Shown here piece by piece: positions 25,515 to 35,585 of a DNA stretch of 64,000 bases. The stretch covers positions 1-64,000 of the forward strand of contig CALUYN010000006.1 of NCBI GenBank assembly GCA_944325025.1, written 5' to 3'. The position numbers and the translations under genes are program-made. Numbering within the stretch: the first letter of the stretch is position 1; each line of letters begins with the position of its first letter. The notes under the pieces are model-generated. The model was not told where the DNA came from, did no database searches, and saw only the letters and a program-made list of their open reading frames with translations. This stretch comes from Candidatus Gastranaerophilales bacterium (lineage in GTDB: Bacteria > Cyanobacteriota > Vampirovibrionia > Gastranaerophilales > Gastranaerophilaceae).

Positions 25515-26705
25515 TTACGGCAGGCATTCAAAATATCTTTTTGAGCTGTCATAAGGGCATTCATTTCTCAGTGCATAGTACGAACATCCAATGCCGTTGC
25601 CTTTTTGGCTTGAAGTTAAATTACACGGATTTCCTGCGCGTTCTTTATTTAATCCTTCTTCATAATTTTCTAATTCTTCATCGGTTAGATTTTGCGGTTT
25701 TGTAGTATAAAAAGACAGAGCATCGTTGTTTTTGTCCACGTTGAAAATAAATATGTCGTGTCCGAGTTTGTTCGGTTTTTTAGCACCATTTGTATCTATT
25801 CCGATATAAAGTCTTAATTCAACTATGTTAAAGTTAATATAACTTCCGTCTGGCATCACATAAGTAGTAAAAACAGTATATCCTATCCCTGCAAGGTCGC
25901 TGTCTGTTACAGTTTGTTTGTTGTTGTAAGTCCTTATTGTGTCATTGTGCCTATTAATAAATTTTTCATTTTTAGTATAAGGATTTTTTTGTCCTTGTAC
26001 ATTGAGCAAGCTTTCAAAAAGAATTTGATAACATTCTTCAGCATGGTCGTATGGCTTGCCGCTCCCGTTCTCATACGGGTAATATGTACAATATTCAGCA
26101 AACTTATCTAATCCGTAGTCAGCCTTTGCTTTTAAAATAACTTGTGACACTATAGATACTGCTTTTTTATATTGAGTTTCAAGTGCTTTGTTTTGAAATT
26201 TATGAATAAGAGTTGGTATAGTCATCGCAGCGACAACACCTATTATGCCGAGGGTTATTAAAACCTCTGCCAAAGTGAATGCAACTCGACGGATATTGTG
26301 AAAGTGGGCTACGTGCGTAGCACCCTCTGCCAAGGTAAATGCAATTCGTTTTTTAGGTGAAGGGTGAAGAGTGAAGGGTGAAGAGAATTTATTTTTGAGT
26401 CGGCAAGACGATAAGACATTAGGACGATAAGTACATTTCAAATTAAAATTGTAATTATGAGGCAGCGTAGCACCCTCTCCTATGGGAGAGGGCAGAGTTG
26501 AGGTTTCACTTTCCCCTCCCTTGAGGGGAGGGGAAGTAAAGGGATGGGTGAGGTCAGAGGAACAGAAGACCGGAGGGCAGGGGCTATTTTCATTTATAGC
26601 TGTTTTTGTAAAATTGCAACAAAATTTATTTTTGATAACAGCTTCGCATCTTTGCCTCTTGACATCTTTGCATCTAATGAAGAGATGCTGAAACAAGTTC
26701 AGCAT
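25515..26705 (-). CDS. Type IV pilin-like protein, locus 1 (phase-variable start upstream)
   Basis: The listed frame begins at an internal ATG (MLNLFQHLF) but is open further upstream to the poly-G tract at 26802-26811; the likely true start is 26839, one base out of frame. The leader is translated repeat DNA. The prepilin motif AFTLAEVLITLGIIGVVAAM starts at about residue 142, with a degenerate extra copy (AFTLAEGATHVA) 20 residues before. The mature part has GIDTNGAKKPNKLGHDIF and a Cys-bearing end (GIGCSYYALRNECP, YFECLP). Probably a pseudopilin or surface pilin. Confidence 0.8.
   Translation of the reverse strand: MLNLFQHLFIRCKDVKRQRCEAVIKNKFCCNFTKTAINENSPCPPVFCSSDLTHPFTSPPLKGGESETSTLPSPIGEGATLPHNYNFNLKCTYRPNVLSSCRLKNKFSSPFTLHPSPKKRIAFTLAEGATHVAHFHNIRRVAFTLAEVLITLGIIGVVAAMTIPTLIHKFQNKALETQYKKAVSIVSQVILKAKADYGLDKFAEYCTYYPYENGSGKPYDHAEECYQILFESLLNVQGQKNPYTKNEKFINRHNDTIRTYNNKQTVTDSDLAGIGYTVFTTYVMPDGSYINFNIVELRLYIGIDTNGAKKPNKLGHDIFIFNVDKNNDALSFYTTKPQNLTDEELENYEEGLNKERAGNPCNLTSSQKGNGIGCSYYALRNECPYDSSKRYFECLP
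26264..26342. repeat. 60-bp-period duplication of the prepilin motif
   Basis: Two 19-bp copies of CCTCTGCCAAAGTGAATGC/CCTCTGCCAAGGTAAATGC at 26264-26282 and 26324-26342. Between them lies the palindrome GCTACGTGCGTAGC (26308-26321), also found at 40311-40324 in pilin locus 3. Confidence 0.75.
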
Positions 26706-26811
26706 GACATTTCTTAAACTGGCTTGACATCCTGACCTCTTGCCCTCCGGCCTTCCATCAAGCAGCTTAGCTGCATTAATTTCTATCGTGTACGCGCTTT
26801 CGGGGGGGGGG
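26465..26811. repeat. 347-bp pilin leader repeat, copy A
   Basis: Aligns without gaps with 40318-40664, same orientation, about 14 differences by eye, with a central stretch of over 150 identical bases. It ends at the poly-G tract and includes the palindrome GATGCTGAAACAAGTTCAGC and the cluster CCCCTCCC-TTGA-GGGGAGGGG. Confidence 0.9.
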
Positions 26812-26839
26812 CAATTCTCAGCTTCTTATCTTTTTCCAT
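26783..26839 (-). promoter_or_regulatory. Pilin locus 1 start and G10 (C10 coding) slippage tract
   Basis: AGGAG lies about 7 nt before the ATG at 26839. The frame reads MEKDKKLRIAPPPKARTR then TAG. The C tract is 26811-26802, ten bases. With eleven, the frame continues as ESAYTIEINAAKLLDGRPEG... into the pilin ORF without a stop. Confidence 0.8.
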
Positions 26840-26915
26840 AACAAAACTCCTATTAAATTTTTATACAATGTATTTATTATTTTCTATTTTGTGTTTTTTG
26901 TCAAGAGTAAAGCTA

Positions 26916-26952
26916 GGGACTTATATCGCAGTTTACCTGCGATATAAGTCCC
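26916..26952 (-). terminator. Perfect 16-bp hairpin after the GH13-like gene
   Basis: GGGACTTATATCGCAG and its complement with a 5-nt loop, directly after the stop of the minus-strand gene ending at 26960. The T-rich flank is on the other side (ATTCTTTTTATTT), so it may work better in the plus direction. Confidence 0.65.
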
Positions 26953-26959
26953 ATTCTTT

Positions 26960-29900
26960 TTATTTACTTACTAATGCGAGTTTTGAACCTGTTACAACTT
27001 CTGATTTTTGTTTATATGCATTTGAAGAAGTGAAGTTGTATTGAGGGTTGTACATTACTTTTCTGCCGGTAAAGCTCGGATCATGATAAAGAATTAAAGT
27101 TGAATCTTTAAATTTTATGGATTTATGATCAGGGCCTGTTATCTGATTGTTTCCGTTAACATAATAGATTGTTCCATCATTTGTATCGGCATTTCTGAAT
27201 TTTAACCCTGGTTTAAGACCGCCTGGCAGACCAATATTTTCACCGGAAGCATTAAGATCAATATTATCTAATTCAATTTCGCCAGGTCTGTAGTATTCAT
27301 CATATTTGTGTGTAAGACCGGAAGTATTAAATACTGAAACAGTCATTCGCCCGTCTGGACTTTGTCTGAGCAGTGCTGACACTTTAGTCTGTCTGCCGCC
27401 TTCAGTATTAATTTTAGCATCTTGAGGTTTCAAAACATAAGGAGTTCCGCTGTTGAGAGGCTCTAATTCTTTTCGGGTGCGAAGATTGTATTGATAATCA
27501 ATATAATCTTTAAACCTTTTTACAAACTCTTTTTTATCAGCCCATTCTTCATGGATTATATTTCTGTTTTGAAGGTGCATATTTTTAGTAGTTGTTTCAA
27601 AACCTGTTGAACCGTATTCATCCCCTGCAAATAATGTCGGGTTTCCTACAAGTGCCACTAAAAATTTAGTTTGTCCTAAAAGTTTTGACATTGCAGGGTT
27701 AATGATATTTTCAAGAGTTCTGTTTTTAAGTCTAGATTTTTCATCGTTTGTAAGACGTTTTGATTTGTCAGGCTCTAGATAATCCATTTCAGCAAGAACC
27801 AAATCCAGAGCTATATTGTAGTCTTTTGCTCCAAATCCATCAGCTTCAAATACTTTGTCTTTAAAGTTCCCTTTAGCAATGTTTGATAAAGCTTGCAGCA
27901 TCATTCCATATATGTAGTCGCTTCTGTCTTTATTAATTTTGATTTCGTGTGAGGCTTTGCCCATACCGCTAGCAATAGATTCACATTTGGCTACTGTAAG
28001 ATTGCTTACACGGTTAAAATCGTAGTTATTAACAGCTTCGCTGTCAATTTTATCGCCGTAGCCTTTTGCTTCTAAAATTTTGTATGCTCTTTCACGGTAA
28101 TGGTAATTACTTGTTTTGGTTAAGTCAGCATATACCATATCCATATCCATTGCAAAACCATCCAACGCACGCGCTTTATCATGGTTGCCTGCAAAAGTGT
28201 AGGTATATAAAAGAGATTCCAACGGGCCTGAGGTTATGAAGTTAACAAGCTGTTTATAAACTGCTTCTCCGTGTTCAGTGCCTTTTTCTGGAGAATGTTT
28301 ACCGTCAAATTCAAATTCTTTTCCGAAAATTCTTGTCAAATCAGAGGCAAAGTAGCTGTAATTTGCAAGGGTTGTAAATCCTGCTTCATTTATCAATTTT
28401 TTTACAGCTTCTTTAGAATTTGAAAATCTTGTACCAGATTTTTCTCCATAGCCGGCAGAGAAAATTTCACCCTCATCTGTAACTTCTGCTGCTATATAAG
28501 CGTCCGGATGATATTCTTTTACTGCATCAGTAAATTTTGACCAGAATTTTATAATATTATTCCACGTATATTCAAAATCTGTTTTTTTGTTTCTTACAGA
28601 TCCAATATCACCTATATCTTTTGTTGCATCTATTCTCCAATCCAAGCCTGCCTGAGTCCTGTCAATAATCATTTCGGCAAGTTTGAAACTGGTAGAATCA
28701 GTCCCCTTTATTGACTGCCATAAGGCATTTGTAAAGTCACTTTTATCTGAGTCGTTAATTCTTTTAATTCTATGTCTGATTTTTGAAACTAGAGAAATAG
28801 CTTCATCTTCAGGGCTTACGGCAATTATGCCCATACCTGTCAGGGATGTATTTTTTAACGTTTTATAATCGTATGTTATTTCTCCTGTGTTTTTGTTATA
28901 GGTAAATTTTGCATCAGGCGAAACAGATTTAATTATCGCAAATTTAGCAATTTCCGCAGTCAAAAGAGGAATTACATATTTGCCGTAATCAGTAGGATTT
29001 CCGTTTTTGTCACGAAGTTTGTTACCATCCTCTTTTTCCATTCTTGTTTCAAGATTTTGAAGAACTTCTTTTGCAAAAGTTTTCATCTCATTGTTATACA
29101 TTCTGTCAGTTAAGTCATAAGCATGCTTAAACTGCGGAAGTACGTGTTTGTTCCCGTTTTTATACATGTCAAAGCGGCTAACGCCGATTTGATCGTCTTT
29201 AATTGCACGTTTTGACATAAAAGGCGATGCTAATACTGCAGATATATCATCTCCAACTTCAACTGAATCAAGGGGCAAATCCATAAGCCCGCGTGTGATT
29301 AAATCGTCATAAGAGTCTGTTGACTCGGTTCCATGAAGTAAATATGTATCGTTGAGTACATTAGCAATGATATCTTTATTTACATCCATATTTTTCGGGA
29401 ATGTTTTTCCATCAGATAAGGATGTAATTTTTTTCATTATTTCGTCAGTATTTTTGTTTTTAATATCTTTTAAATTTTGAGCAACGTAAAGGTTTAATAT
29501 GTCATTTGTTTTCTTTGTCCAGAACTTAGCTGAAGATATTGCATAGTCTTGAACCTGCATATTATTTTGATGTAAGATATTCGCAGCTTCGGCACGTTTT
29601 TTAGGGTCTAAGATATTTTTAAGTTTCTGGGTATCAGTATGTGAATATACATAGTTTAATTTCGCAATATCAGGGTTGGCATCCCAGGTTTCAAAGCCGC
29701 TTTCATGCTTCCCGTCAAGTCCGAAGTATTCAAAGTGAGATACAATTCTTGTTCCCAAACCGCTGTATAATCTAATTCTTTCTTCTGGACGGACTTTTTT
29801 GTTATATTCTACTAGTGTTTCGACATTTTTCTTGTAAGTTTCCGGATTTATTCTGAAGCTGTAAGGAACAACAGTATCATTATGTGTATTTATGTCTATG

Positions 29901-31063
29901 TGATCGGTATTAATCCTATTATAGGCACGAATTAACTCTTCATTAGACATTTTTTCGGCATTTTTAATTCTGTTGTCATAAATTTGTATATATGTTGGTT
30001 CTTTTGATGTATACAAATGATTTCGTCTTATTTTCACAGTACCGTCTGGATTTTGTTCAAATGTATATTTTGAGTTAACGATCCTGTGAGTTACATGTTT
30101 TGTTTGTTTGCCGAATACACCAAGGCTCAAAGGCCCTGATTGAAGGTCGGAAATTTTAAACCAATTCATATAAGGTGATTGTGTGCCCCATTGTAAAATA
30201 TGTTTAAAGTGAATACCTTCAAGACCTTCATTAACATATGCACCGTCAGATACAAGATTTATACCTTTAGCAAAAAGTTTTTTCTGTAATGAGGCATAAT
30301 TATTTATATTTCCGAGAGATTGCACCATCTGCATACAGTTTTTATTCCAGTAGGCATGCGCTGTAAGACTGTCATCAGTAAATAACGGGAGTGTAATTAT
30401 TCTTGTAAAATTGTCAAGTTTCCCATCGTCGATATCTTTTTCAATGCCGGCAAGTGAACCGCCGATTTTGTTGGCAAAAGTTTTTGAAGCTCCTTTTACT
30501 TGATTTATATAGGGGTTTTTAACAATATTATTTTTATCATCATAAACCCACATAACATTATTAATATCAGGAATAATAAGCTTCATAGCTCCGCCTTTTG
30601 AATTGGTTGAAGCTCTGTCTGTCACAACATTATATATTTCCCATGAATTTTTATATGCATCGTTAATAATGTTACCGGCTTCTATCTCCCATTTTGCCTT
30701 TGTTCGTGTTCCTTTAGGATATAATTTATAGTGATATGCAAATGCTTCATCATAACCTATGCCGAATTCGCTAGCAAGGTCAACTTTTGTTGCTTTCCCG
30801 CTTTCCAATTTTATTCCGTCTTCGCCTTCTGTAACATTATCGGGATTTATCGGATTATATTTACGTGTTCCTGTTATAAAATAGTTGCCGTTTGTATCTC
30901 TATCAACACTGAAAATTTCCAGATAACAGTCATACTTATCGTTATCGTAAACATAGTTAAATTCATATTCTTTATCGCCGTATTGGGATTTTACAGGTTT
31001 ATATCCTTCAAAATTAATTTTGTTACCTGTTTTGGGTTGATTTAAATTAAGGTTAACTTTCAC
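26960..31063 (-). CDS. Giant GH13-like glycoside hydrolase, 1367 aa
   Basis: The start is GTG at 31063 with AAGGAG 8 nt upstream (KVNLNLNQPKTG); 31072 is less well placed. Alpha-amylase-family signatures: LDWRIDATKDIG with nucleophile Asp near 812, YIAAEVTDEG with acid/base Glu near 860, FAGNHDKAR with the third Asp near 962, and NPTLFAGDE near 1190. The N-terminal 750 residues hold an atypical long insertion between barrel strands. No signal peptide, so cytoplasmic glycogen or maltodextrin turnover is likely. A strong hairpin follows. Confidence 0.8.
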   Translation of the reverse strand: MKVNLNLNQPKTGNKINFEGYKPVKSQYGDKEYEFNYVYDNDKYDCYLEIFSVDRDTNGNYFITGTRKYNPINPDNVTEGEDGIKLESGKATKVDLASEFGIGYDEAFAYHYKLYPKGTRTKAKWEIEAGNIINDAYKNSWEIYNVVTDRASTNSKGGAMKLIIPDINNVMWVYDDKNNIVKNPYINQVKGASKTFANKIGGSLAGIEKDIDDGKLDNFTRIITLPLFTDDSLTAHAYWNKNCMQMVQSLGNINNYASLQKKLFAKGINLVSDGAYVNEGLEGIHFKHILQWGTQSPYMNWFKISDLQSGPLSLGVFGKQTKHVTHRIVNSKYTFEQNPDGTVKIRRNHLYTSKEPTYIQIYDNRIKNAEKMSNEELIRAYNRINTDHIDINTHNDTVVPYSFRINPETYKKNVETLVEYNKKVRPEERIRLYSGLGTRIVSHFEYFGLDGKHESGFETWDANPDIAKLNYVYSHTDTQKLKNILDPKKRAEAANILHQNNMQVQDYAISSAKFWTKKTNDILNLYVAQNLKDIKNKNTDEIMKKITSLSDGKTFPKNMDVNKDIIANVLNDTYLLHGTESTDSYDDLITRGLMDLPLDSVEVGDDISAVLASPFMSKRAIKDDQIGVSRFDMYKNGNKHVLPQFKHAYDLTDRMYNNEMKTFAKEVLQNLETRMEKEDGNKLRDKNGNPTDYGKYVIPLLTAEIAKFAIIKSVSPDAKFTYNKNTGEITYDYKTLKNTSLTGMGIIAVSPEDEAISLVSKIRHRIKRINDSDKSDFTNALWQSIKGTDSTSFKLAEMIIDRTQAGLDWRIDATKDIGDIGSVRNKKTDFEYTWNNIIKFWSKFTDAVKEYHPDAYIAAEVTDEGEIFSAGYGEKSGTRFSNSKEAVKKLINEAGFTTLANYSYFASDLTRIFGKEFEFDGKHSPEKGTEHGEAVYKQLVNFITSGPLESLLYTYTFAGNHDKARALDGFAMDMDMVYADLTKTSNYHYRERAYKILEAKGYGDKIDSEAVNNYDFNRVSNLTVAKCESIASGMGKASHEIKINKDRSDYIYGMMLQALSNIAKGNFKDKVFEADGFGAKDYNIALDLVLAEMDYLEPDKSKRLTNDEKSRLKNRTLENIINPAMSKLLGQTKFLVALVGNPTLFAGDEYGSTGFETTTKNMHLQNRNIIHEEWADKKEFVKRFKDYIDYQYNLRTRKELEPLNSGTPYVLKPQDAKINTEGGRQTKVSALLRQSPDGRMTVSVFNTSGLTHKYDEYYRPGEIELDNIDLNASGENIGLPGGLKPGLKFRNADTNDGTIYYVNGNNQITGPDHKSIKFKDSTLILYHDPSFTGRKVMYNPQYNFTSSNAYKQKSEVVTGSKLALVSK

Positions 31064-31192
31064 TATAAACACTCCTTACTTCTAAATTTATAACTCAACT
31101 AAAGAAATTTTTTTGACATGATGTATTATTATATTAAGAAATTTTTACAAATGATTATAATATTTATTATTTCCTTGCTATAATCTTGCTAG

Positions 31193-32473
<1,281 letters not shown>

Positions 32474-32481
32474 TTAATTTG

Positions 32482-33396
32482 TCAGAATAGATATGAAAGA
32501 ATTACCGTTGAGATTAACTTGACGGTATTTCTTTTTCCTAGTTTTTGTTTTTCTTTCCATAAAAACTTTATTGTTTCAGGGCGGATTTTTAGATTATTTT
32601 CAATATTAATTTTCGTAATATAATCACTGTGCAGTCTTTTGTCACCGGTTACAAGAGAACAATTGCCTGCGTTGTTTTTGTGGCGTCTGTATCCGACAAG
32701 AGGGCTGTAAATTATTGCAGAGCCGCCGATTAAGTGCGCAAAATTAAACAGAAATTTATCAGGACAGATTTTCCATTTATCAGTATTTGCATAGTCGGCT
32801 ATTAATTCAATAGACGCTTTTCTAAACATTGCAGAGCTGTTCGGCGACCAGTACCAGCCTCCAAAGCGTTTGTGTTTCAAAACTTTATACTTAATCGGTA
32901 GATCGCATAAAACTTCAATCCCTTCAACGTCATTCTGAACTCGTTTCAGAATCTCATATTCGTTATCAGACGGTGAAGAAATAGAATTAAGTGTGTGTAC
33001 TTCGTCATCTTCTCCGATTTCTGCAATTCTGCATGAAGTAAATGCCACTGATGTTTCAAGATGAACACGTATATGCGAAGCTGCATAATCTTTGCATAAA
33101 ACATCATCGCTGTCTATAAAACTTACAAACTGCCCTTGCGCAGCTTTCAGACCTGTTATCATAGCGGCAAGCTGTCCGGAATTTTTTTCATGCTTTATAA
33201 GTGTTATTCTTAAATCCTGATTATCCGAAATAAAATCTTCAATAATTTTGCAAGAATTATCGATGGAACAATCATCAACAACTATAATTTCAAAATTTTT
33301 ATAGGTTTGTCCCTTAATGCTTTCAAGCGTTTTCCTGATATATTTTTCATAGTTGTAAGATGTTACAATGAAAGAAACAAGCGGCAGCCTAAGCAT
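32482..33396 (-). CDS. Family 2 glycosyltransferase carrying an in-frame palindromic repeat
   Basis: 304 aa from the ATG at 33396 with AAGGGAA upstream. GT-A fold: LVSFIVTSYNYEKYI at the N-terminus, EIIVVDDCS, and the DxD-type FIDSDD near residue 93-98. Residues about 148-157 (EILKRVQNDV) are encoded by a copy of the dispersed palindrome (32928-32955), placed in a variable loop before the acceptor region. It overlaps the TerC-like gene by 8 nt. Acceptor unknown; likely envelope polysaccharide. Confidence 0.9.
   Translation of the reverse strand: MLRLPLVSFIVTSYNYEKYIRKTLESIKGQTYKNFEIIVVDDCSIDNSCKIIEDFISDNQDLRITLIKHEKNSGQLAAMITGLKAAQGQFVSFIDSDDVLCKDYAASHIRVHLETSVAFTSCRIAEIGEDDEVHTLNSISSPSDNEYEILKRVQNDVEGIEVLCDLPIKYKVLKHKRFGGWYWSPNSSAMFRKASIELIADYANTDKWKICPDKFLFNFAHLIGGSAIIYSPLVGYRRHKNNAGNCSLVTGDKRLHSDYITKINIENNLKIRPETIKFLWKEKQKLGKRNTVKLISTVILSYLF
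32928..32955. repeat. Palindromic repeat inserted inside a coding region
   Basis: CGTCATTCTGAACTCG-TTTCAGAATCTC; 27 bases are identical to the intergenic copy at 13505-13531. It keeps the glycosyltransferase frame open. Confidence 0.85.
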
Positions 33397-34459
33397 TTTC
33401 AGTTCCCTTATCAGCAAGCAGCCTTTCCATTTTTTTGTTGTGCATAATAGATGAAATAAACGCTAAAACAATAAAGCCTAAGCCTATTCCGCCTGTTACC
33501 ACTTCAGGAATTTCTTTTACGGTTGATACAAGCATTAAGCACGCTAAAGCACCTATTGCCCAATGTGCTCCGTGTTCAAGATACAAAAATTGTTTTAAGG
33601 TTTTCTTTTCGACAAGCATAATTGTCAATGATCTTACAAACATTGCACCTATTGCAAGACCGATTGAAATGATAATAATATCTTTACTCAACGCAAAAGC
33701 TCCTAGAACACCGTCTAAAGAGAACGATGCATCGATTAATTCAAGATAAATAAAGCTTATCAAGCCGGTACATCCTGCACCTTTAGCAGCACAGCTTGCG
33801 AGTCGCATTTCTTCATGTTTTTCAAGATAATGAGTAAATCCGTCTATCGCAAGATAAGTTATAATCCCTGAAATGCCGGCAATCATAACATGTATTTTTT
33901 GTTCTGCCGGTACAACGTTTTGAGTTGCAAGAAGCATTAAAAGTGAAATAATCACTTCAATACCTTTTATATGGTCGAAATGTGAAAGCCATTGTTCTAT
34001 TGGTTTTATCCAGTGAACTTCTTTTTCGTGGTTGAAAAAGTAGTTTAAGAAAAGCATAATCAAAAACATTCCGCCGAAAGTTACAATAGGAGCGTGAGTT
34101 TGATGCAGATAATAAGCATATTTATCAGCGTTTGTAAGTGCAATATTAGCGACATCCAACATACTTAACTTTGCGAATATTGAAACTACAAGTATCGGGA
34201 ATAAAAATCTCATACCGAATACAGCGATTAAAATACCCCAAGTTAAAAATCTCATTCTCCACTTATGGCTCATTTTTTCAAGTTTCATAGCATTGACAAC
34301 TGCGTTATCAAAAGACAGGCTGACTTCAAGAATTCCGAGTACCATTGCAATAAACACGCATGTCCAACCTGTTCCGCCGTGAACGTGCTCGCCCCAGAAA
34401 TATGCTCCGATAAGCCCGGCGATTGTGACTATATATGAACCTAAAAAGTATTCTAACAT
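33389..34459 (-). CDS. TerC/DUF475-family integral membrane protein
   Basis: 356 aa, AAGGAGA upstream, about nine TM helices. The paired acidic motifs GILEVSLSFDNAVVNA (near residue 45) and LELIDASFSLDGVLGAFAL (near 230) are characteristic of the TerC-like DUF475 branch, linked to metal (manganese) export or tellurite resistance. It is the first gene of a two-gene unit with the glycosyltransferase. Confidence 0.88.
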   Translation of the reverse strand: MLEYFLGSYIVTIAGLIGAYFWGEHVHGGTGWTCVFIAMVLGILEVSLSFDNAVVNAMKLEKMSHKWRMRFLTWGILIAVFGMRFLFPILVVSIFAKLSMLDVANIALTNADKYAYYLHQTHAPIVTFGGMFLIMLFLNYFFNHEKEVHWIKPIEQWLSHFDHIKGIEVIISLLMLLATQNVVPAEQKIHVMIAGISGIITYLAIDGFTHYLEKHEEMRLASCAAKGAGCTGLISFIYLELIDASFSLDGVLGAFALSKDIIIISIGLAIGAMFVRSLTIMLVEKKTLKQFLYLEHGAHWAIGALACLMLVSTVKEIPEVVTGGIGLGFIVLAFISSIMHNKKMERLLADKGTENA

Positions 34460-34595
34460 TTATAAATCTCCTTATTATATGTAAATAATTATATATGAAA
34501 TTTCAATATAACACAATATTGTTAATAAGTTGAATTATAAATCTATATTGTTTATAATAATACCAGTAATTTACAATAAGAAAAGGAGAGCAATA

Positions 34596-34658
34596 ATGTT
34601 AAAAAGGTTTAAAGAGTTTAAAGATTGTAATTTCGGGGGGGGGGCACTTCTCGGCTAA
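34596..34658 (+). promoter_or_regulatory. Pilin locus 2 start and G10 slippage tract
   Basis: AAAGGAGAG is 6 nt before the ATG at 34596. The frame reads MLKRFKEFKDCNFGGGALLG then TAA (34656). The tract is ten G, 34635-34644. With eleven, the frame passes through SRLIGGQEVKKASYLKILGY into the pilin ORF with no stop. Confidence 0.85.
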
Positions 34659-34735
34659 TCGGAGGTCAAGAGGTCAAGAAGGCAAGCTATTTAAAGATAC
34701 TAGGATACTATGGCACTAATGTATTAAGAAGTATC

Positions 34736-35521
34736 TTGAGAATTTTGGTTAATCTTCATGTGTCGGGTGCAGCGGCACGCTGCCTCGTAATGACAAACTC
34801 TCTTCACCCTTCACTTAAAAAACGAGCCGCGTTTACCTTGGCGGAAGTTCTTATCACCCTCGGCATAATCGGTGTTGTGGCGGCAATGACTTTGCCAACA
34901 GTTATTGCAAAATATCAACATAAGGCTTTAGAAACTGCATTCAAAAAGACTTATTCTTCAATAATGCAAGCAATGGTATTTGCCGAACCTGATTTGATAT
35001 CTGATATAACAGGAGGTGGTGTAGTTGGTGGTAATTCTGAATTTTATACAAAATTGTGGGAAAGATATAATGTAGTTAAAAATATGACAGAAAAAGATAA
35101 GTTTGCTATGGATAAAATTTATAGCTCTAATGGCGTAGGTAATATTAAATCATATAGCAAAAAACAAGATGCTGATGTTGGGTGTCCTCAAAAACCGAAT
35201 TTGATGGCTGCTGATGGCACAGCTGTCGGCGGGCTGTATAATTGTGCAGGAATGTGGGTAAGTATTGATACAAACGGTCCTTATAAAAAACCTAATGCTT
35301 TAGGGCATGATATCTTTTATTTTGCAATAGATACTCAAAAAAGGCAGTTATTTCCGCTCGGTATGGATAAGGTTACAGGTTATTGGAATTTCTCTGCACA
35401 GGAGAGATATTGTTCCCGTAATTCTACAGATGTAAAAAATGGGTATGGGTGTACTGCTTTTGCCCTTGCAAATAAGTGCCCGGATGATGAAGCCAAAACA
35501 TATTGGGACTGCTTACCGTAA
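34736..35521 (+). CDS. Type IV pilin-like protein, locus 2 (phase-variable start upstream)
   Basis: The frame as listed opens at a TTG with no ribosome binding site; it is continuous upstream to the G tract, so the real start is probably 34596. The leader here is the shortest of the three. Prepilin motif AAFTLAEVLITLGIIGVVAAM, then a helical stalk and SIDTNGPYKKPNALGHDIFYF, a DxNG-type motif. The C-terminus GYGCTAFALANKCP, YWDCLP matches locus 1. Likely surface or pseudopilin. Confidence 0.85.
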   Translation: MRILVNLHVSGAAARCLVMTNSLHPSLKKRAAFTLAEVLITLGIIGVVAAMTLPTVIAKYQHKALETAFKKTYSSIMQAMVFAEPDLISDITGGGVVGGNSEFYTKLWERYNVVKNMTEKDKFAMDKIYSSNGVGNIKSYSKKQDADVGCPQKPNLMAADGTAVGGLYNCAGMWVSIDTNGPYKKPNALGHDIFYFAIDTQKRQLFPLGMDKVTGYWNFSAQERYCSRNSTDVKNGYGCTAFALANKCPDDEAKTYWDCLP

Positions 35522-35551
35522 ATTTATATTTCTTGAAGCTGTTTTGTTTAT

Positions 35552-35579
35552 TTGAAAAAAAATATTTTCTTGATATACT
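35552..35579 (+). promoter_or_regulatory. prfA promoter TTGAAA-N16-TATACT, leaderless layout
   Basis: TTGAAA at 35552-35557 and TATACT at 35574-35579. The prfA ATG at 35586 is 6 nt after the -10 box, and no Shine-Dalgarno exists. Confidence 0.65.
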
Positions 35580-35585
35580 TAAGTT

